24,367 nucleotides of DNA from an uncultured Lachnospiraceae bacterium (GCA_937901625.1 CALDIE010000005.1:1-24367), one strand, 5' to 3'; numbered from the stretch's first letter, positions 6,799 through 15,755 are shown. The notes: generated from the sequence alone by a model not told the origin. Translations and numbers: made by a program.

Positions 6799-9700
6799 TC
6801 ATATCCTTTCAAATGCACCGATCGCATTCCGGTTGCCGGATTTAACTATCGAGTACGTCAAATCGCAGTACGGGAAAATGGCGGTAGCCTTTTCCGCCGT
6901 GGCAATGAGAACCAGCTGCAGGTTCATGGACTTAAACATATCCATCATCGGCTCGATCCGGTCGCTGGTCATATTGTTAAAGGCTTCATCAAGTAAAACC
7001 AGGCGGATACATCCATCCGGATTTTGATCGTAAATCTGAAGGAGAGATGCGCATATGGCCACATAGAACGGAGCCTGATTTTCGCCTCCGCTTCCTTCCC
7101 CGCTTACCTTTGACAGCGGTACTTCCTTTTCGGTAACGGTATTCGTCACTATGATGTCATAGTCCAAGTATGTCCTGTAATCAACATACACTCCCATGGT
7201 CTTTGCCCCGGACTTATTTCCGGAAAGATTTTCTTTCGCATGTTCCTCCACATCGATCATGATACGGCTCATAAAATCCTCCACCTGGCTTTCATATGCC
7301 TCGGATTTATCGATTTCCGCCAGGTACATCATGATCTCATTATCCTGATCGATCTGTCGATTATCCTTATCCATAATGATGTCATAAAACATCCCCAGCT
7401 CTTTATCCTTACTCCGATCGATGCCGAAACGATAGCGTTCCTCGCCATATTGTAGTTTTTCCATGACACGATTGATCTGCTTAAACTGTTGCCTTGCGTT
7501 GTGAATATCATCCTTCATTCTGAAAAGGATTTCTTTACGAAACCTTTCTTTGCAACGTTCCTGCGCCTGACTTAACTCGGATTTATGGCGTTCCAACTCG
7601 ATGTTTTTAAGAGAAAGATACTCCTGCTGATACCTCAGGGCACCCGCGATCCCTTCGGGAAAATCACAGGTATATGTTGCTGTATACTTATTCTGTAAAG
7701 GAATAAGGAACTGATTCATATAATTATTCAGAGCAATTTCCTGCTGTAATGCGGCACTTCTAAAGTTTCTTGCTATTTCCGCTGCCGTTTTCGCCCTTCG
7801 TTCATCCGTGTATTTCTTTTCTACCTCACCCGCATATTCGGGATACCCGGTGAGCTCTTTTTCATATTCCGATCTTACGATGTCAGACAATCTTAAAAGC
7901 TCTTCGTTTCGCTTCTCCCTATCCTTTACTTCTTTTTCAAGATTTTGTTTTTTTGCCTTCTTTGTAGTGATCATGTTATTGATCTCTCGATATTTTTCCT
8001 CGCACTCTCTGACATGATCAAACACCGCAAGGAGGATCGGATTTTTCTTTAATTCCTCTATACGTGCTTTCGTCTCCTCTATATCCTTTTGAAGAGCGAA
8101 TGCCCTCTGTCCGGATTCGGAATATGCTTCCATCTGCTCAAAGCAATTACCGGAAACAAATCTTTCATAGTCTTTAGCGACTTCATCAAAGGAATTCTTT
8201 TCCTTCTGCGCTGACGCAAAATCCTGCCTTACGGCAGATAACATTTCTCTGCGCTCTTTAAGTCTCTTCTCTATCGCGTCGACACCGATAAAGTGATCCT
8301 GCTTTGCCATCCTCTGCAATGTATAGTTCTGAAAGCGTAAGCGGTCTCTCGTTACACTCTTTTTATGATTTTCAAGGTCATCCGCGCTCTCGCAGCAGAT
8401 CAGTCCGCGCATGATAAAGTCAACATACCGCTTCGCAGAGGTATTTTCTGACTCAACCGTATCGGAAAGATACCGAACGCCTTCTTCTTTTTGTTCGGCA
8501 TCGTTAAGTTTTCTTGTATCCACAAGACCGATTCCCTTAACCTTATCCCCCAATGCAATAAATGCCTTCTTGGCTGTTAAGTAATGCTCGGGTGCAACGA
8601 TGATATTAAATCTCTGCGTATTTAAATAGCTCTCAACCGCATCCTGCCAGCTGTCATCGGTCATATACAACCACTCACATAACAACCTGGCTTCTCCGAT
8701 TTGATTCTCCTTAACCAACTCTTCGTTTATACGGTTTTTGACAAGAAGTGCTTCCTTGGGATAATCCATCTTTCCGGCTGATAACTGAGCGATCACGCCT
8801 TCCAGTTCTTTTATCTGTCCGTTTAACTCCCGGATCCGTATAGTATGATCTGCTTCTTTTTCCCGGATTGTCTCATGAATCCCGGCAAGCGCGCTTTCGG
8901 CTGCTTTGATCCCTTCTATATGCGCCTCCTGTGTAGCAAGCAGATCGGTAAGAACACTTTCATCCCATTCACAAACAATGCCCGCTCTGAGTATTCTTTT
9001 ATGAAGTGAACACAGATCGGCAAGCAGTCGTTCATAGACCGCTGCCTCTTTACAGCGCCTTTCATGTTCCTCTTTTCTGCTCTCATTCTCCTTTTGCAGC
9101 GTCGTTAACTTTTTATTGTCCTCATCTTCTTCCTCTGCTTTTCTTGCCTGATAGAGAAGCTCCTCCGCCTCTTTCTCTCTTTTCGACAATTCCCCGATAT
9201 TGTGTTCAAGCGCTTCAATACTCGATTTATATTGTGCGATCAGATTATTGTTTTCCTGCTGTTCTTCCACATTCCCCTGATAGTCCGCATACGCGACCAA
9301 CAATTCATTTACCTTTACTTTGGCAAATTTTTCCTTTGCTTCATTGATCTTTTCATTGATCTCTTCAAGCAGTTTTTCTCTATCCTGCGCCTCCTGCAGG
9401 ATTTCCTGAAGGCGTTCCAATTCACGCATATCCTGTTGAAGGAACTCGACATTGACCTTGGGTTCCGGAAGAATATACGTATAAATGAATTCACGGATAT
9501 CCTTGATGTCTTCCAGACTTGTCCCCATGTGAAAAACTTCATTAAATTTTTTCCCGACGGGTGATTCCGAATCGCCTATTCCAAGGACTCTGCAAATACG
9601 CTTTCTCGCATCCGTCTGATTGGAAGCTCTGTCCATCCCTTTATTTTCCAGTTTAAACGCATCTCTGGAGGTCGGCCGCATTCCGTTCTTTTCATTTGTA

Positions 9701-10116
9701 AAGAACGGAATGTCTTCCAGACTGTATCCGGGCTTTGTGATAAACCAGTCCTGCGAAACGCCTTTCAGATCCTGTTTGGGAGTCTCCGACTCCACCCGGA
9801 CGATTATAACGAAGTTCTTCCCGATCCCTTCATCGCAAAATTCCACTCCGATATACGAAACCGTATGTCCGGGACGAAGGTAACTGTCCTCTGCTCTCTG
9901 TTTCTGATGAACGGAACCAAGCAAGGTACGGCCGCTCTTTTTGTTCCCGGCGGTATTAAAATCCTTATTCGTGGTCAGACAGTACCGGATGGCATCCATG
10001 ATCGTTGTCTTTCCGACCGCATTGACACCTAACAGATAGGTTATATTTTTAAAATCGATCGTATCATCCTGAAAATTATGCCAGTTGATCAGACGAAGTC
10101 TTGTCATCTTAATCAT
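6799..10116 (-). CDS. jetC: Wadjet SMC-like ATPase JetC (MukB-like)
   Basis: The product is about 1105 residues from ATG 10116; a GTG one codon earlier and an ATG three codons later are alternatives. The N-terminal head has Walker A GVNAVGKTT (30-38). Long Glu/Lys/Arg-rich coiled-coil arms follow, separated around residues 480-600 by a globular hinge-like domain (WQDAVESYLNTQRFNIIVAP). The C-terminal head has the ABC signature SGEGSGGENQ (1005-1014) and Walker B plus catalytic Glu in IRLVLLDEAF, with DEAF starting near 1043. This is the motor of the Wadjet complex, which uses ATP to extrude DNA loops and so recognises small circles. The start overlaps the end of jetB by 8 bases. Both halves of the ATP site are intact and no frameshift is visible, so the system looks functional. 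Confidence 0.94.
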   Translation of the reverse strand: MIKMTRLRLINWHNFQDDTIDFKNITYLLGVNAVGKTTIMDAIRYCLTTNKDFNTAGNKKSGRTLLGSVHQKQRAEDSYLRPGHTVSYIGVEFCDEGIGKNFVIIVRVESETPKQDLKGVSQDWFITKPGYSLEDIPFFTNEKNGMRPTSRDAFKLENKGMDRASNQTDARKRICRVLGIGDSESPVGKKFNEVFHMGTSLEDIKDIREFIYTYILPEPKVNVEFLQQDMRELERLQEILQEAQDREKLLEEINEKINEAKEKFAKVKVNELLVAYADYQGNVEEQQENNNLIAQYKSSIEALEHNIGELSKREKEAEELLYQARKAEEEDEDNKKLTTLQKENESRKEEHERRCKEAAVYERLLADLCSLHKRILRAGIVCEWDESVLTDLLATQEAHIEGIKAAESALAGIHETIREKEADHTIRIRELNGQIKELEGVIAQLSAGKMDYPKEALLVKNRINEELVKENQIGEARLLCEWLYMTDDSWQDAVESYLNTQRFNIIVAPEHYLTAKKAFIALGDKVKGIGLVDTRKLNDAEQKEEGVRYLSDTVESENTSAKRYVDFIMRGLICCESADDLENHKKSVTRDRLRFQNYTLQRMAKQDHFIGVDAIEKRLKERREMLSAVRQDFASAQKEKNSFDEVAKDYERFVSGNCFEQMEAYSESGQRAFALQKDIEETKARIEELKKNPILLAVFDHVRECEEKYREINNMITTKKAKKQNLEKEVKDREKRNEELLRLSDIVRSEYEKELTGYPEYAGEVEKKYTDERRAKTAAEIARNFRSAALQQEIALNNYMNQFLIPLQNKYTATYTCDFPEGIAGALRYQQEYLSLKNIELERHKSELSQAQERCKERFRKEILFRMKDDIHNARQQFKQINRVMEKLQYGEERYRFGIDRSKDKELGMFYDIIMDKDNRQIDQDNEIMMYLAEIDKSEAYESQVEDFMSRIMIDVEEHAKENLSGNKSGAKTMGVYVDYRTYLDYDIIVTNTVTEKEVPLSKVSGEGSGGENQAPFYVAICASLLQIYDQNPDGCIRLVLLDEAFNNMTSDRIEPMMDMFKSMNLQLVLIATAEKATAIFPYCDLTYSIVKSGNRNAIGAFERI

Positions 10117-10690
10117 CACTGTCTTCCTCCTCGTCCGAATTTACGTATTGCAAAAGAAAAGCACTTGTCTGTTCATAAGCCTTGTTGATATCTGCATCCG
10201 GCATAGCAAGCATAACGGAAGGATGGATCCGGATCCTTGCATTCATATCCAATAACCTATCCTTAGGCTGAACAAGATTATATCTCTTGATATTTCTTAT
10301 GGAATCCTCCAAAAGCGCCCGGTCAAACTTCTTAGGGAGGTTTAGCTTCTCATATTCATTTTTTACTTCCTCGACCGTAACGACCACCTCGTCAATATTG
10401 GTTGAGAGGCTCTCTCTCTTCTCCACGTAAAGAAGACGAAAGATCAAAAGCATAATGCTCTCATATTTCTTAAGCGACAGCCTCCCTGTTCCGTGGTTGT
10501 TTACCAACTGAATAACCCGAAGATTCCGATGGATGACCAATGTATATCCGATGGGCTGAAATATACTTCGGAAAGCCTCCTCGTGGTTGATCACATAGTA
10601 GTATTTTTCTCTTGTAGAATCCACATTGCCTATGAGAAAACAATTGTTCAACAGGTAATTGGCGATCTCCTCTTTGATATCCGCAGCCAT
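10109..10690 (-). CDS. jetB: Wadjet kite subunit JetB (MukE-like)
   Basis: The 193-residue protein lies between JetA and JetC, the usual position for the MukE-like kite subunit. It reads as winged-helix pairs: the N-terminal KEEIANYLLNNCFLIG and YYYVINHEEAFRSIF region, then LRVIQLVNNHGTGRLSLKKYE and a central LLIFRLLYVEKRESLS helix typical of Wadjet JetB and its relatives. It ends with an acidic tail. The subunit is expected to form a dimer bridging the JetA kleisin and to contact DNA. Its ATG comes two bases after the jetA stop, and GGAAGG within the end of jetA is the likely ribosome binding site. My recollection is that this pairs with the DUF6063-type of the type III Wadjet group. The identification rests more on gene order than on unique motifs. 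Confidence 0.82.
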   Translation of the reverse strand: MAADIKEEIANYLLNNCFLIGNVDSTREKYYYVINHEEAFRSIFQPIGYTLVIHRNLRVIQLVNNHGTGRLSLKKYESIMLLIFRLLYVEKRESLSTNIDEVVVTVEEVKNEYEKLNLPKKFDRALLEDSIRNIKRYNLVQPKDRLLDMNARIRIHPSVMLAMPDADINKAYEQTSAFLLQYVNSDEEEDSDD

Positions 10691-10692
10691 AA

Positions 10693-12102
10693 CTATGCTT
10701 TCCTTCCTTCCACAATAAATTCCTTAAATCTTACCCCGTGACTTTCCACATACTCATCCTTTAACCTGATGTCATATTCTCTCTCCGGAGAATTCTGATA
10801 CGTAAATAAGCCTATGATCTTCACCAGATCGTCCGGTTTTTCCTCAAACAAATGTCTTGCCGAAACCGCTGTTTTTCCCTTAAGAACCGTTCCTGCATAA
10901 GTATTTACATTTTCAGATGTCAATGCGTTTCGGATATATTCCATCATCTTTCGGTTCTTCTCATTTACGATTTCAAGGTCAAGATCTTCCTCCATGAACA
11001 TCATCTCGATCAGCGTAGGTTTTCTCTTTCTTACCGGTGTTGCCAGAGACGCACTGTCAAAATAATTTTGCCCGTAAATCTGAAACACATCAAATATACA
11101 GGTGTCATCCTCTTCGTACATATCATCCCTGGATCGAATTCCACTCGCATAAAATCTAAGCAGATTATTGATCTTGCTTTTGACGCTTCCGTCTGAAAGG
11201 AGCATAAACTGCGCCTTTTGAACCGCTCTGGTTCTGTACAGGATATGTCTGTCATCAATGGTCCTCATGGTGGCTTCCATCTCTTCGATATCCATCCGTA
11301 TCTTTTGAATCAGTTCCCTGATCCGTATAAACGCCTCTTCCCGATCCACTCGTTCTGTATCGATATAGTCCTCCACCAGTGCATCCATCAGCTCATCTTC
11401 ACATCTGTCCAGGCTTTCATACAGACTTGTCCTGTAATAAAACAGATTGTCATTCGTCTTAAAACGATGATAAGATCCTACGACGATCTTCTCCTCATAT
11501 TTTTCAAAGAATTCCAGAATTTCTTCCGGTTTCTTTCCGGAAGTCAGAGCATCAATATGATCCTCTATAGCGGCAGCCAAGGTCCTCAGCGCCTGGTTCA
11601 GATTGTCAAAATCTTCCGACGCTTCCTTGAGCACGCCTTCATAGGGGCTCCCATGCTCTGAAATATGTTCAAACATAGAATAGATCTTAAAGAGTTTCCC
11701 CTTATAGGTAACGATCGACGGGCTGATGATTTCCTGAAACGACTTGAGGATCGGAACGATCTTGTAATTGATCGCTATCTTGGATTCTTCTTCGTATTCC
11801 CCCTCTTTTTCCACGAGCCATCCGGTATCCTTTAGCCTCCGGATGAATCCCCCCGCAATACTGCGCGCATCAAATGAAGGCGTATCGAGTTCCTCTTTTT
11901 CATCATCATCCAACTCGATCGTTTCATCGAGCCCCAAAAGATATTCCTCTGCCATATCAAAAACAGTACTCTTTTCAATGGCATACATAGGCATACGCTT
12001 ACATTTATCCCAAGCAAGAGTAAGAAGATCGGCATATTTCTTTTTATTTATTCCTGTAAGAGGGCGAAAGAGATCTTCGCTTATCTCTTCAAACAGATTC
12101 AT
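10693..12102 (-). CDS. jetA: Wadjet kleisin subunit JetA (MukF-like)
   Basis: The 469-residue product starts MNLFEEISEDLFRPL at ATG 12102. That ATG overlaps the stop of the upstream HAD gene as ATGA, with AGGAAGGG just before it, so I prefer it to a longer reading that would sit inside the HAD gene. The beginning LFRPLTGINKKKYADLL, an acidic linker, and a winged-helix-like SIAGGFIRRLKDTGWLVEKEG (about 80-100) match the JetA family also catalogued as DUF5716. Helical and coiled regions with DRHILYRTRAVQKAQFML follow, then a C-terminal domain with RHLFEEKPDDLVKIIGLFTY. JetA is the kleisin that links the JetC heads and carries JetB. The DUF5716 resemblance suggests the clostridial type III-like Wadjet subgroup; that subtype call is inference. 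Confidence 0.88.
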   Translation of the reverse strand: MNLFEEISEDLFRPLTGINKKKYADLLTLAWDKCKRMPMYAIEKSTVFDMAEEYLLGLDETIELDDDEKEELDTPSFDARSIAGGFIRRLKDTGWLVEKEGEYEEESKIAINYKIVPILKSFQEIISPSIVTYKGKLFKIYSMFEHISEHGSPYEGVLKEASEDFDNLNQALRTLAAAIEDHIDALTSGKKPEEILEFFEKYEEKIVVGSYHRFKTNDNLFYYRTSLYESLDRCEDELMDALVEDYIDTERVDREEAFIRIRELIQKIRMDIEEMEATMRTIDDRHILYRTRAVQKAQFMLLSDGSVKSKINNLLRFYASGIRSRDDMYEEDDTCIFDVFQIYGQNYFDSASLATPVRKRKPTLIEMMFMEEDLDLEIVNEKNRKMMEYIRNALTSENVNTYAGTVLKGKTAVSARHLFEEKPDDLVKIIGLFTYQNSPEREYDIRLKDEYVESHGVRFKEFIVEGRKA

Positions 12103-12698
12103 CTTCCCATTCCCTTCCTGATCGTCTCCCAATCACGGCACCGGCGGTAGCCCTCCCCGGGGAAATCGCATTCACGGTTCCACGGTCTGTCATACACCAT
12201 CACCTTTAATCCCGGCAAATGCTCAAAGAAGCGGAATGCCGCCGGAGAATCCTCTATCGCATAATCAAAGCGCATCTTGTAATAGTCTTCCAACTCAAGG
12301 CTAAAGTCATTATTCCTGATAAAGCCCTGCCGTCCGTATTTATTAAGGCAATATAATCTGACACGATCAAGTCCATGGCGGTCGAGCCACTCCCTGGATG
12401 CCTCATAGGTGCTATACGGTCTCCCGGTAATGATGGACACCTCATGCCCCTCATCCACCCAAGCGTTAACCACCTCCACCGCGCCCGGTGTTTCCTCATA
12501 GGAAAGAAGGATCTCCGCCTGATGCGCTTTGATCATCATCTCCTCAAACTGCTCTTCCGTTAAGGAAAATGATTTCTGCAGATTAAAGTATCTGATATCC
12601 TCATACGGTACTTCTATCCCGAACAGTTCTTTCGCAAATCCGGAGAAATGCCTGGCTGTCTCACACAGACAATCGTCAAAATCGATATAAATATGCAT
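12099..12698 (-). CDS. HAD-family phosphatase, 5'(3')-nucleotidase-like, coupled to jetA
   Basis: The 199-residue protein has HAD motif I YIDFDDCL with the D6-F-D8 pair, motif II SIITGRPYST with T91, a motif III region around R128 and K141, and motif IV YAIEDSPAA with E149-D150. The layout, with a helical cap between motifs I and II, is like the cytosolic 5'(3')-deoxyribonucleotidase (NT5C) group, which dephosphorylates nucleoside monophosphates. The exact substrate is not evident. AAGGGG about 10 bases upstream supports the ATG. Its last codon and stop overlap the jetA start by four bases (ATGA), so it is translated with the Wadjet operon. It may be a chance neighbour, a regulator of nucleotide pools, or an accessory Wadjet part. 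I know of no standard Wadjet gene of this kind. Confidence 0.82.
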   Translation of the reverse strand: MHIYIDFDDCLCETARHFSGFAKELFGIEVPYEDIRYFNLQKSFSLTEEQFEEMMIKAHQAEILLSYEETPGAVEVVNAWVDEGHEVSIITGRPYSTYEASREWLDRHGLDRVRLYCLNKYGRQGFIRNNDFSLELEDYYKMRFDYAIEDSPAAFRFFEHLPGLKVMVYDRPWNRECDFPGEGYRRCRDWETIRKGMGR

Positions 12699-12778
12699 TG
12701 TTTATCATCCCCTTGCGGTGCAATATCCTAATGCTGTTTTGGGTAAAAACTTCTATATTGGATGTCATGGTTGGTCAC

Positions 12779-12886
12779 CTATTTCCCGTCATCATTCTTC
12801 GAATACTTATCTTCCAGCTTTCCATATACTGCATCAAAAATATCCATTTCAAATTCTTTTCTTGATATATCCATGATCCTAAACAT
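12779..12886 (-). CDS. Possible small ORF of 35 residues between helicase module and HAD gene
   Basis: A short frame, MFRIMDISRKEFEMDIF followed by DAVYGKLEDKYSKNDDGK, fills about half of the 200-base gap between the 177-residue protein and the HAD gene. It is on the same strand and begins 13 bases after the preceding stop. It is hydrophilic, charged and predicted helical. The first ATG has no good ribosome binding site; the second ATG, four codons in, has AGGA very close. I recognise no family. It could be a genuine small partner, a remnant of a larger gene, or chance. The rest of the gap (12699-12778) shows nothing clear. Confidence 0.35.
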   Translation of the reverse strand: MFRIMDISRKEFEMDIFDAVYGKLEDKYSKNDDGK

Positions 12887-12899
12887 TTGTTTATTTCTT

Positions 12900-13433
12900 T
12901 TACAACAAGCTAAAGGTTATCATATCATCCAGTTTTATTGTTTCTATATCACATTCCTGTTCTCCCCGTAGACATGTTTGAATATGATAAAACAATAGGC
13001 ACTCACGAATTCTTGTGTTAAGTTTTTCTGTTCTCCTTTTATATCCATAATGTTTTAATAAAGTTCTCAATTTCATCCTTGTATATTTATGGCCATCCGA
13101 ATATACAATACGAAGTCTGAGAAGTAGAAAATACATATCTATTTCGGTACGTTCAGATACGATATTATCGGATTTTAATAATCTTCCCAGTGACTCAAAA
13201 TCTTTTTTTATTACAGGAAATTCCTCATCCAGCACATCCTTATCAATCATATAATTCGACCAGAATAATACCTCGGAAACAAACCTCTTCTTATTTCTCT
13301 TATAACTGGGATGAATATACTCATATTCTTCTCTATATAAATTTCCCAGAAAATCCAACTTTGTTTTTTCACCCATTTTTTGACTTACCACAAAATAGGC
13401 TACGGAGTATGGATCGTAACATAATTCTTTCAT
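12900..13433 (-). CDS. Uncharacterised 177-residue protein coupled to the helicase-HNH gene
   Basis: I do not recognise this family. The 177 residues are soluble, mostly helical and basic in the second half. An aromatic-rich N-terminus (CYDPYSVAYFVVSQKMGEK) is followed by KRFVSEVLFWSNYMID, then a stretch DMYFLLLRLRIVY and a basic segment TRMKLRTLLKHYGYKRRT that could bind nucleic acid, and a hydrophobic end LDDMITFSLL. There are no signal peptide or membrane segments. Its ATG overlaps the stop of the helicase-HNH gene as ATGA, a strong sign that the two are made in fixed proportion and act together. A role as specificity, regulatory or structural partner of the helicase-nuclease is inference. 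The base composition is visibly AT-richer than in the Wadjet genes, like the helicase gene. Confidence 0.8.
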   Translation of the reverse strand: MKELCYDPYSVAYFVVSQKMGEKTKLDFLGNLYREEYEYIHPSYKRNKKRFVSEVLFWSNYMIDKDVLDEEFPVIKKDFESLGRLLKSDNIVSERTEIDMYFLLLRLRIVYSDGHKYTRMKLRTLLKHYGYKRRTEKLNTRIRECLLFYHIQTCLRGEQECDIETIKLDDMITFSLL

Positions 13434-15691
13434 AGAGAATCACTCTTTCTCATATTACAAGTTTTACATAATATCTGCAGATTTTCCGGCACCGTTTTCC
13501 CACCTTTATTAAGTGGAACTATATGATCTACTTGGAAAATAATCCGGTTTTTTGACTTTTTCCCACAATTTGAACATACATAATATCCTCTGCTTTTAGA
13601 TTCCTTAAAAGCCTTATCCCGAAGCTCTTTCTCATACTCCGGTTTTATTTTTCCTATCTCCCTTAAGGACATATCTACTAATTCTCTTTTTCCGTACTTT
13701 ACGTTATCTTCATCATTGAACATATCCAGACTCGATAATTTCATCAGTTCAATATCCAGTTGTTTCCAGAAATATATCTTTCTCCCGAAAAACAATTTAA
13801 GGAGATTATCATCCGTATTTTCCCACAAAGATTCTATATACTCTGATTTTTTCTTTGGTCCCATATTCTCGTTATATATATGTTTTGCAATTGCTGCAAT
13901 ATCTAACTTGCTTGCGTCTATTGCGTCAAAAGTATAAAACTTTGGTACTTCCTCATACTGCGAATAATACTTTAATATCTGTAAAACATCTCTTTCTTCA
14001 TACGGGGGTATCATCTCTCCCAAAAAATATGTATCTCTAATTTGTGCAGCTATTTTCTGAAGGATTTTTTGTGGAGGGAATTCTTCATCAACACCATACT
14101 CTACGAATAATTCGGGTAGCGTCTTCATCATTTCCTCATATGCTTCCATTGTACTATCATACACCATAACCTGGCATGAATGATCCATACCGTTTTCTTC
14201 AAGGTATGAAAAAGCATACATTCCAATTGGAATCCTTTTTTCAAAAGGGACTTTCTCTAATGCCCTTGTATCTACAGACTCATCTAATATTTTCGCAAAT
14301 TCCTCTATCTTTGATAATGCAATCAAACGCATCTCATGGCGCTGACGCTCTGATTTCGAATTTGTGAAATTGCTGTTTTCATCTATAAATAAATTTTCCG
14401 GATTAACCCAGGCAATATACTCCTTCCAATTATCTATAAAAGATACAATATGGGCATCCTCTGTTCCACCGGCCGCTTCACCTCTCAACGCTCGTCCTAT
14501 CATCTGTGTCATAAGAATAGTCGAAACTGTGGGACGCGCAAGAAAAACCGTTTTCGTCTGCGGTAAATCAACCCCCTCAGTAAGGATGTTCACATTGATC
14601 AATATTTTTGTTTTACCGCTTCGGTAACTCTCTATTTTCTTTTCATTTTCCTCTCGGCTTACAGTAACTCCGGTTACCATATCCTTTATATTTGAGACAA
14701 CATATTCAGCAGAAATCTTTTCATCTCTGAACAATTTGCACAGCGTCACTGCATGCACAACATTTATTGCAAATATTATGGTTCTTCCATAGATTTTCTG
14801 ATTTTTCTTATAGGTGTCGACTATTAATCTATTTCTGGCTGCACTATCCGCCATCTGGTTGGCTATATCTTCCGGTATTACATCCAAGTGTGAAATCTTA
14901 TCCAAATCATCCAACCCAATTGCACCATCAAAGGCTTCTTCAGTATAGTAACTTTCAAATATCGGTTTTGATAATATCCTTTTGTTAATTAATTCCTTTA
15001 AACCAATTTGATAAGCAATACCAATATTTCCTTTTTCTGCTTTTCCGGATTTAACACCATCCAAATAAATCCTGGATAGCAATCCCTTTTCTCTATCAGC
15101 AGTTCTAAATGGCGTTGCTGTCAGTCCTATAATCTTAGTGTTTTTCACCTTTGATTGAACATGAGAAATAACTTTTCGATATGTTTTTGCCGTAGAATGA
15201 TGAGCCTCATCAACAACAAGATATATTTCTTCTTCTCCTTCCAACCATTTATCCAGCGCTTCGATATTTCTCCCAATACTATCCTTACTAACGATGAGCA
15301 AATTATCTCTGGGTGATATATCAATAGTCCTGTCATGATTGTTGGAACCGGAAATTATTCTGTACGAGAACGCAGAAACATTTGGAATATTTTCCATATA
15401 TGCATATTTTTGAAAGGATTCAGCCGCCTGATCTAATAACATTTGGCGATGTGCAATCCATAATACCTTTTTCTTCTTATCAATTGCATGTTTTAAAAGC
15501 CACATTGAGGCAGTATATGTTTTTCCCCCACCCGTAGGAAGAACAACTAAAGTACTATAACTTGGAATCTCATCTATAATATCAAGATTCTTCATTGCCT
15601 TCTTCTGATGTTCATATGGTACTCTGCTATTTGTTCCTTGTTTTGCTGACACAATTCCATTTGATTTGACTTCTACAAATGTATTCTCCAT
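13430..15691 (-). CDS. DEAD/DEAH-box SF2 helicase fused to C-terminal HNH nuclease
   Basis: The 753-residue protein begins almost directly with an SF2 helicase core: PYEHQKKAM (25-33), Walker A LPTGGGKT (51-58), VLWIAHRQMLL (76-86), DEAH box at 161-164, GLTATPFRT (189-197), RTIIFAINVVHAV (303-315), NILTEGVDLPQT (368-379) and QMIGRALRG (396-404). A helical region of roughly 300 residues without a recognised domain follows. The last 50 residues form an HNH/McrA-type nuclease with zinc pairs C706/C709 and C742/C745 and the catalytic D722-H723 in QVDHIVPLNKGG. This fusion suggests a DNA-translocating restriction or defence enzyme. All helicase motifs and the HNH core look intact. It is followed by a coupled 177-residue protein and lies upstream of Wadjet on the same strand. 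The known subtype, if any, is not clear to me. Confidence 0.9.
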   Translation of the reverse strand: MENTFVEVKSNGIVSAKQGTNSRVPYEHQKKAMKNLDIIDEIPSYSTLVVLPTGGGKTYTASMWLLKHAIDKKKKVLWIAHRQMLLDQAAESFQKYAYMENIPNVSAFSYRIISGSNNHDRTIDISPRDNLLIVSKDSIGRNIEALDKWLEGEEEIYLVVDEAHHSTAKTYRKVISHVQSKVKNTKIIGLTATPFRTADREKGLLSRIYLDGVKSGKAEKGNIGIAYQIGLKELINKRILSKPIFESYYTEEAFDGAIGLDDLDKISHLDVIPEDIANQMADSAARNRLIVDTYKKNQKIYGRTIIFAINVVHAVTLCKLFRDEKISAEYVVSNIKDMVTGVTVSREENEKKIESYRSGKTKILINVNILTEGVDLPQTKTVFLARPTVSTILMTQMIGRALRGEAAGGTEDAHIVSFIDNWKEYIAWVNPENLFIDENSNFTNSKSERQRHEMRLIALSKIEEFAKILDESVDTRALEKVPFEKRIPIGMYAFSYLEENGMDHSCQVMVYDSTMEAYEEMMKTLPELFVEYGVDEEFPPQKILQKIAAQIRDTYFLGEMIPPYEERDVLQILKYYSQYEEVPKFYTFDAIDASKLDIAAIAKHIYNENMGPKKKSEYIESLWENTDDNLLKLFFGRKIYFWKQLDIELMKLSSLDMFNDEDNVKYGKRELVDMSLREIGKIKPEYEKELRDKAFKESKSRGYYVCSNCGKKSKNRIIFQVDHIVPLNKGGKTVPENLQILCKTCNMRKSDSL

Positions 15692-15755
15692 ACTACCCCA
15701 TCCTTCCGATTTGTATTCTTTTCCTACACCTTCTTAATCATATCTCACTTTAGAT

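Noticed and set aside
9006..9564. Plus-strand ORFs antisense to jetC
   Set aside because: They lie opposite coiled-coil coding sequence, are rich in Phe, Leu and Pro from complementary codons, and have no ribosome binding site.
12099..12132. Longer JetA starting inside the HAD gene
   Set aside because: The ten extra residues are hydrophilic and lie in the HAD coding region; the ATGA overlap with AGGAAGGG upstream is the better start.
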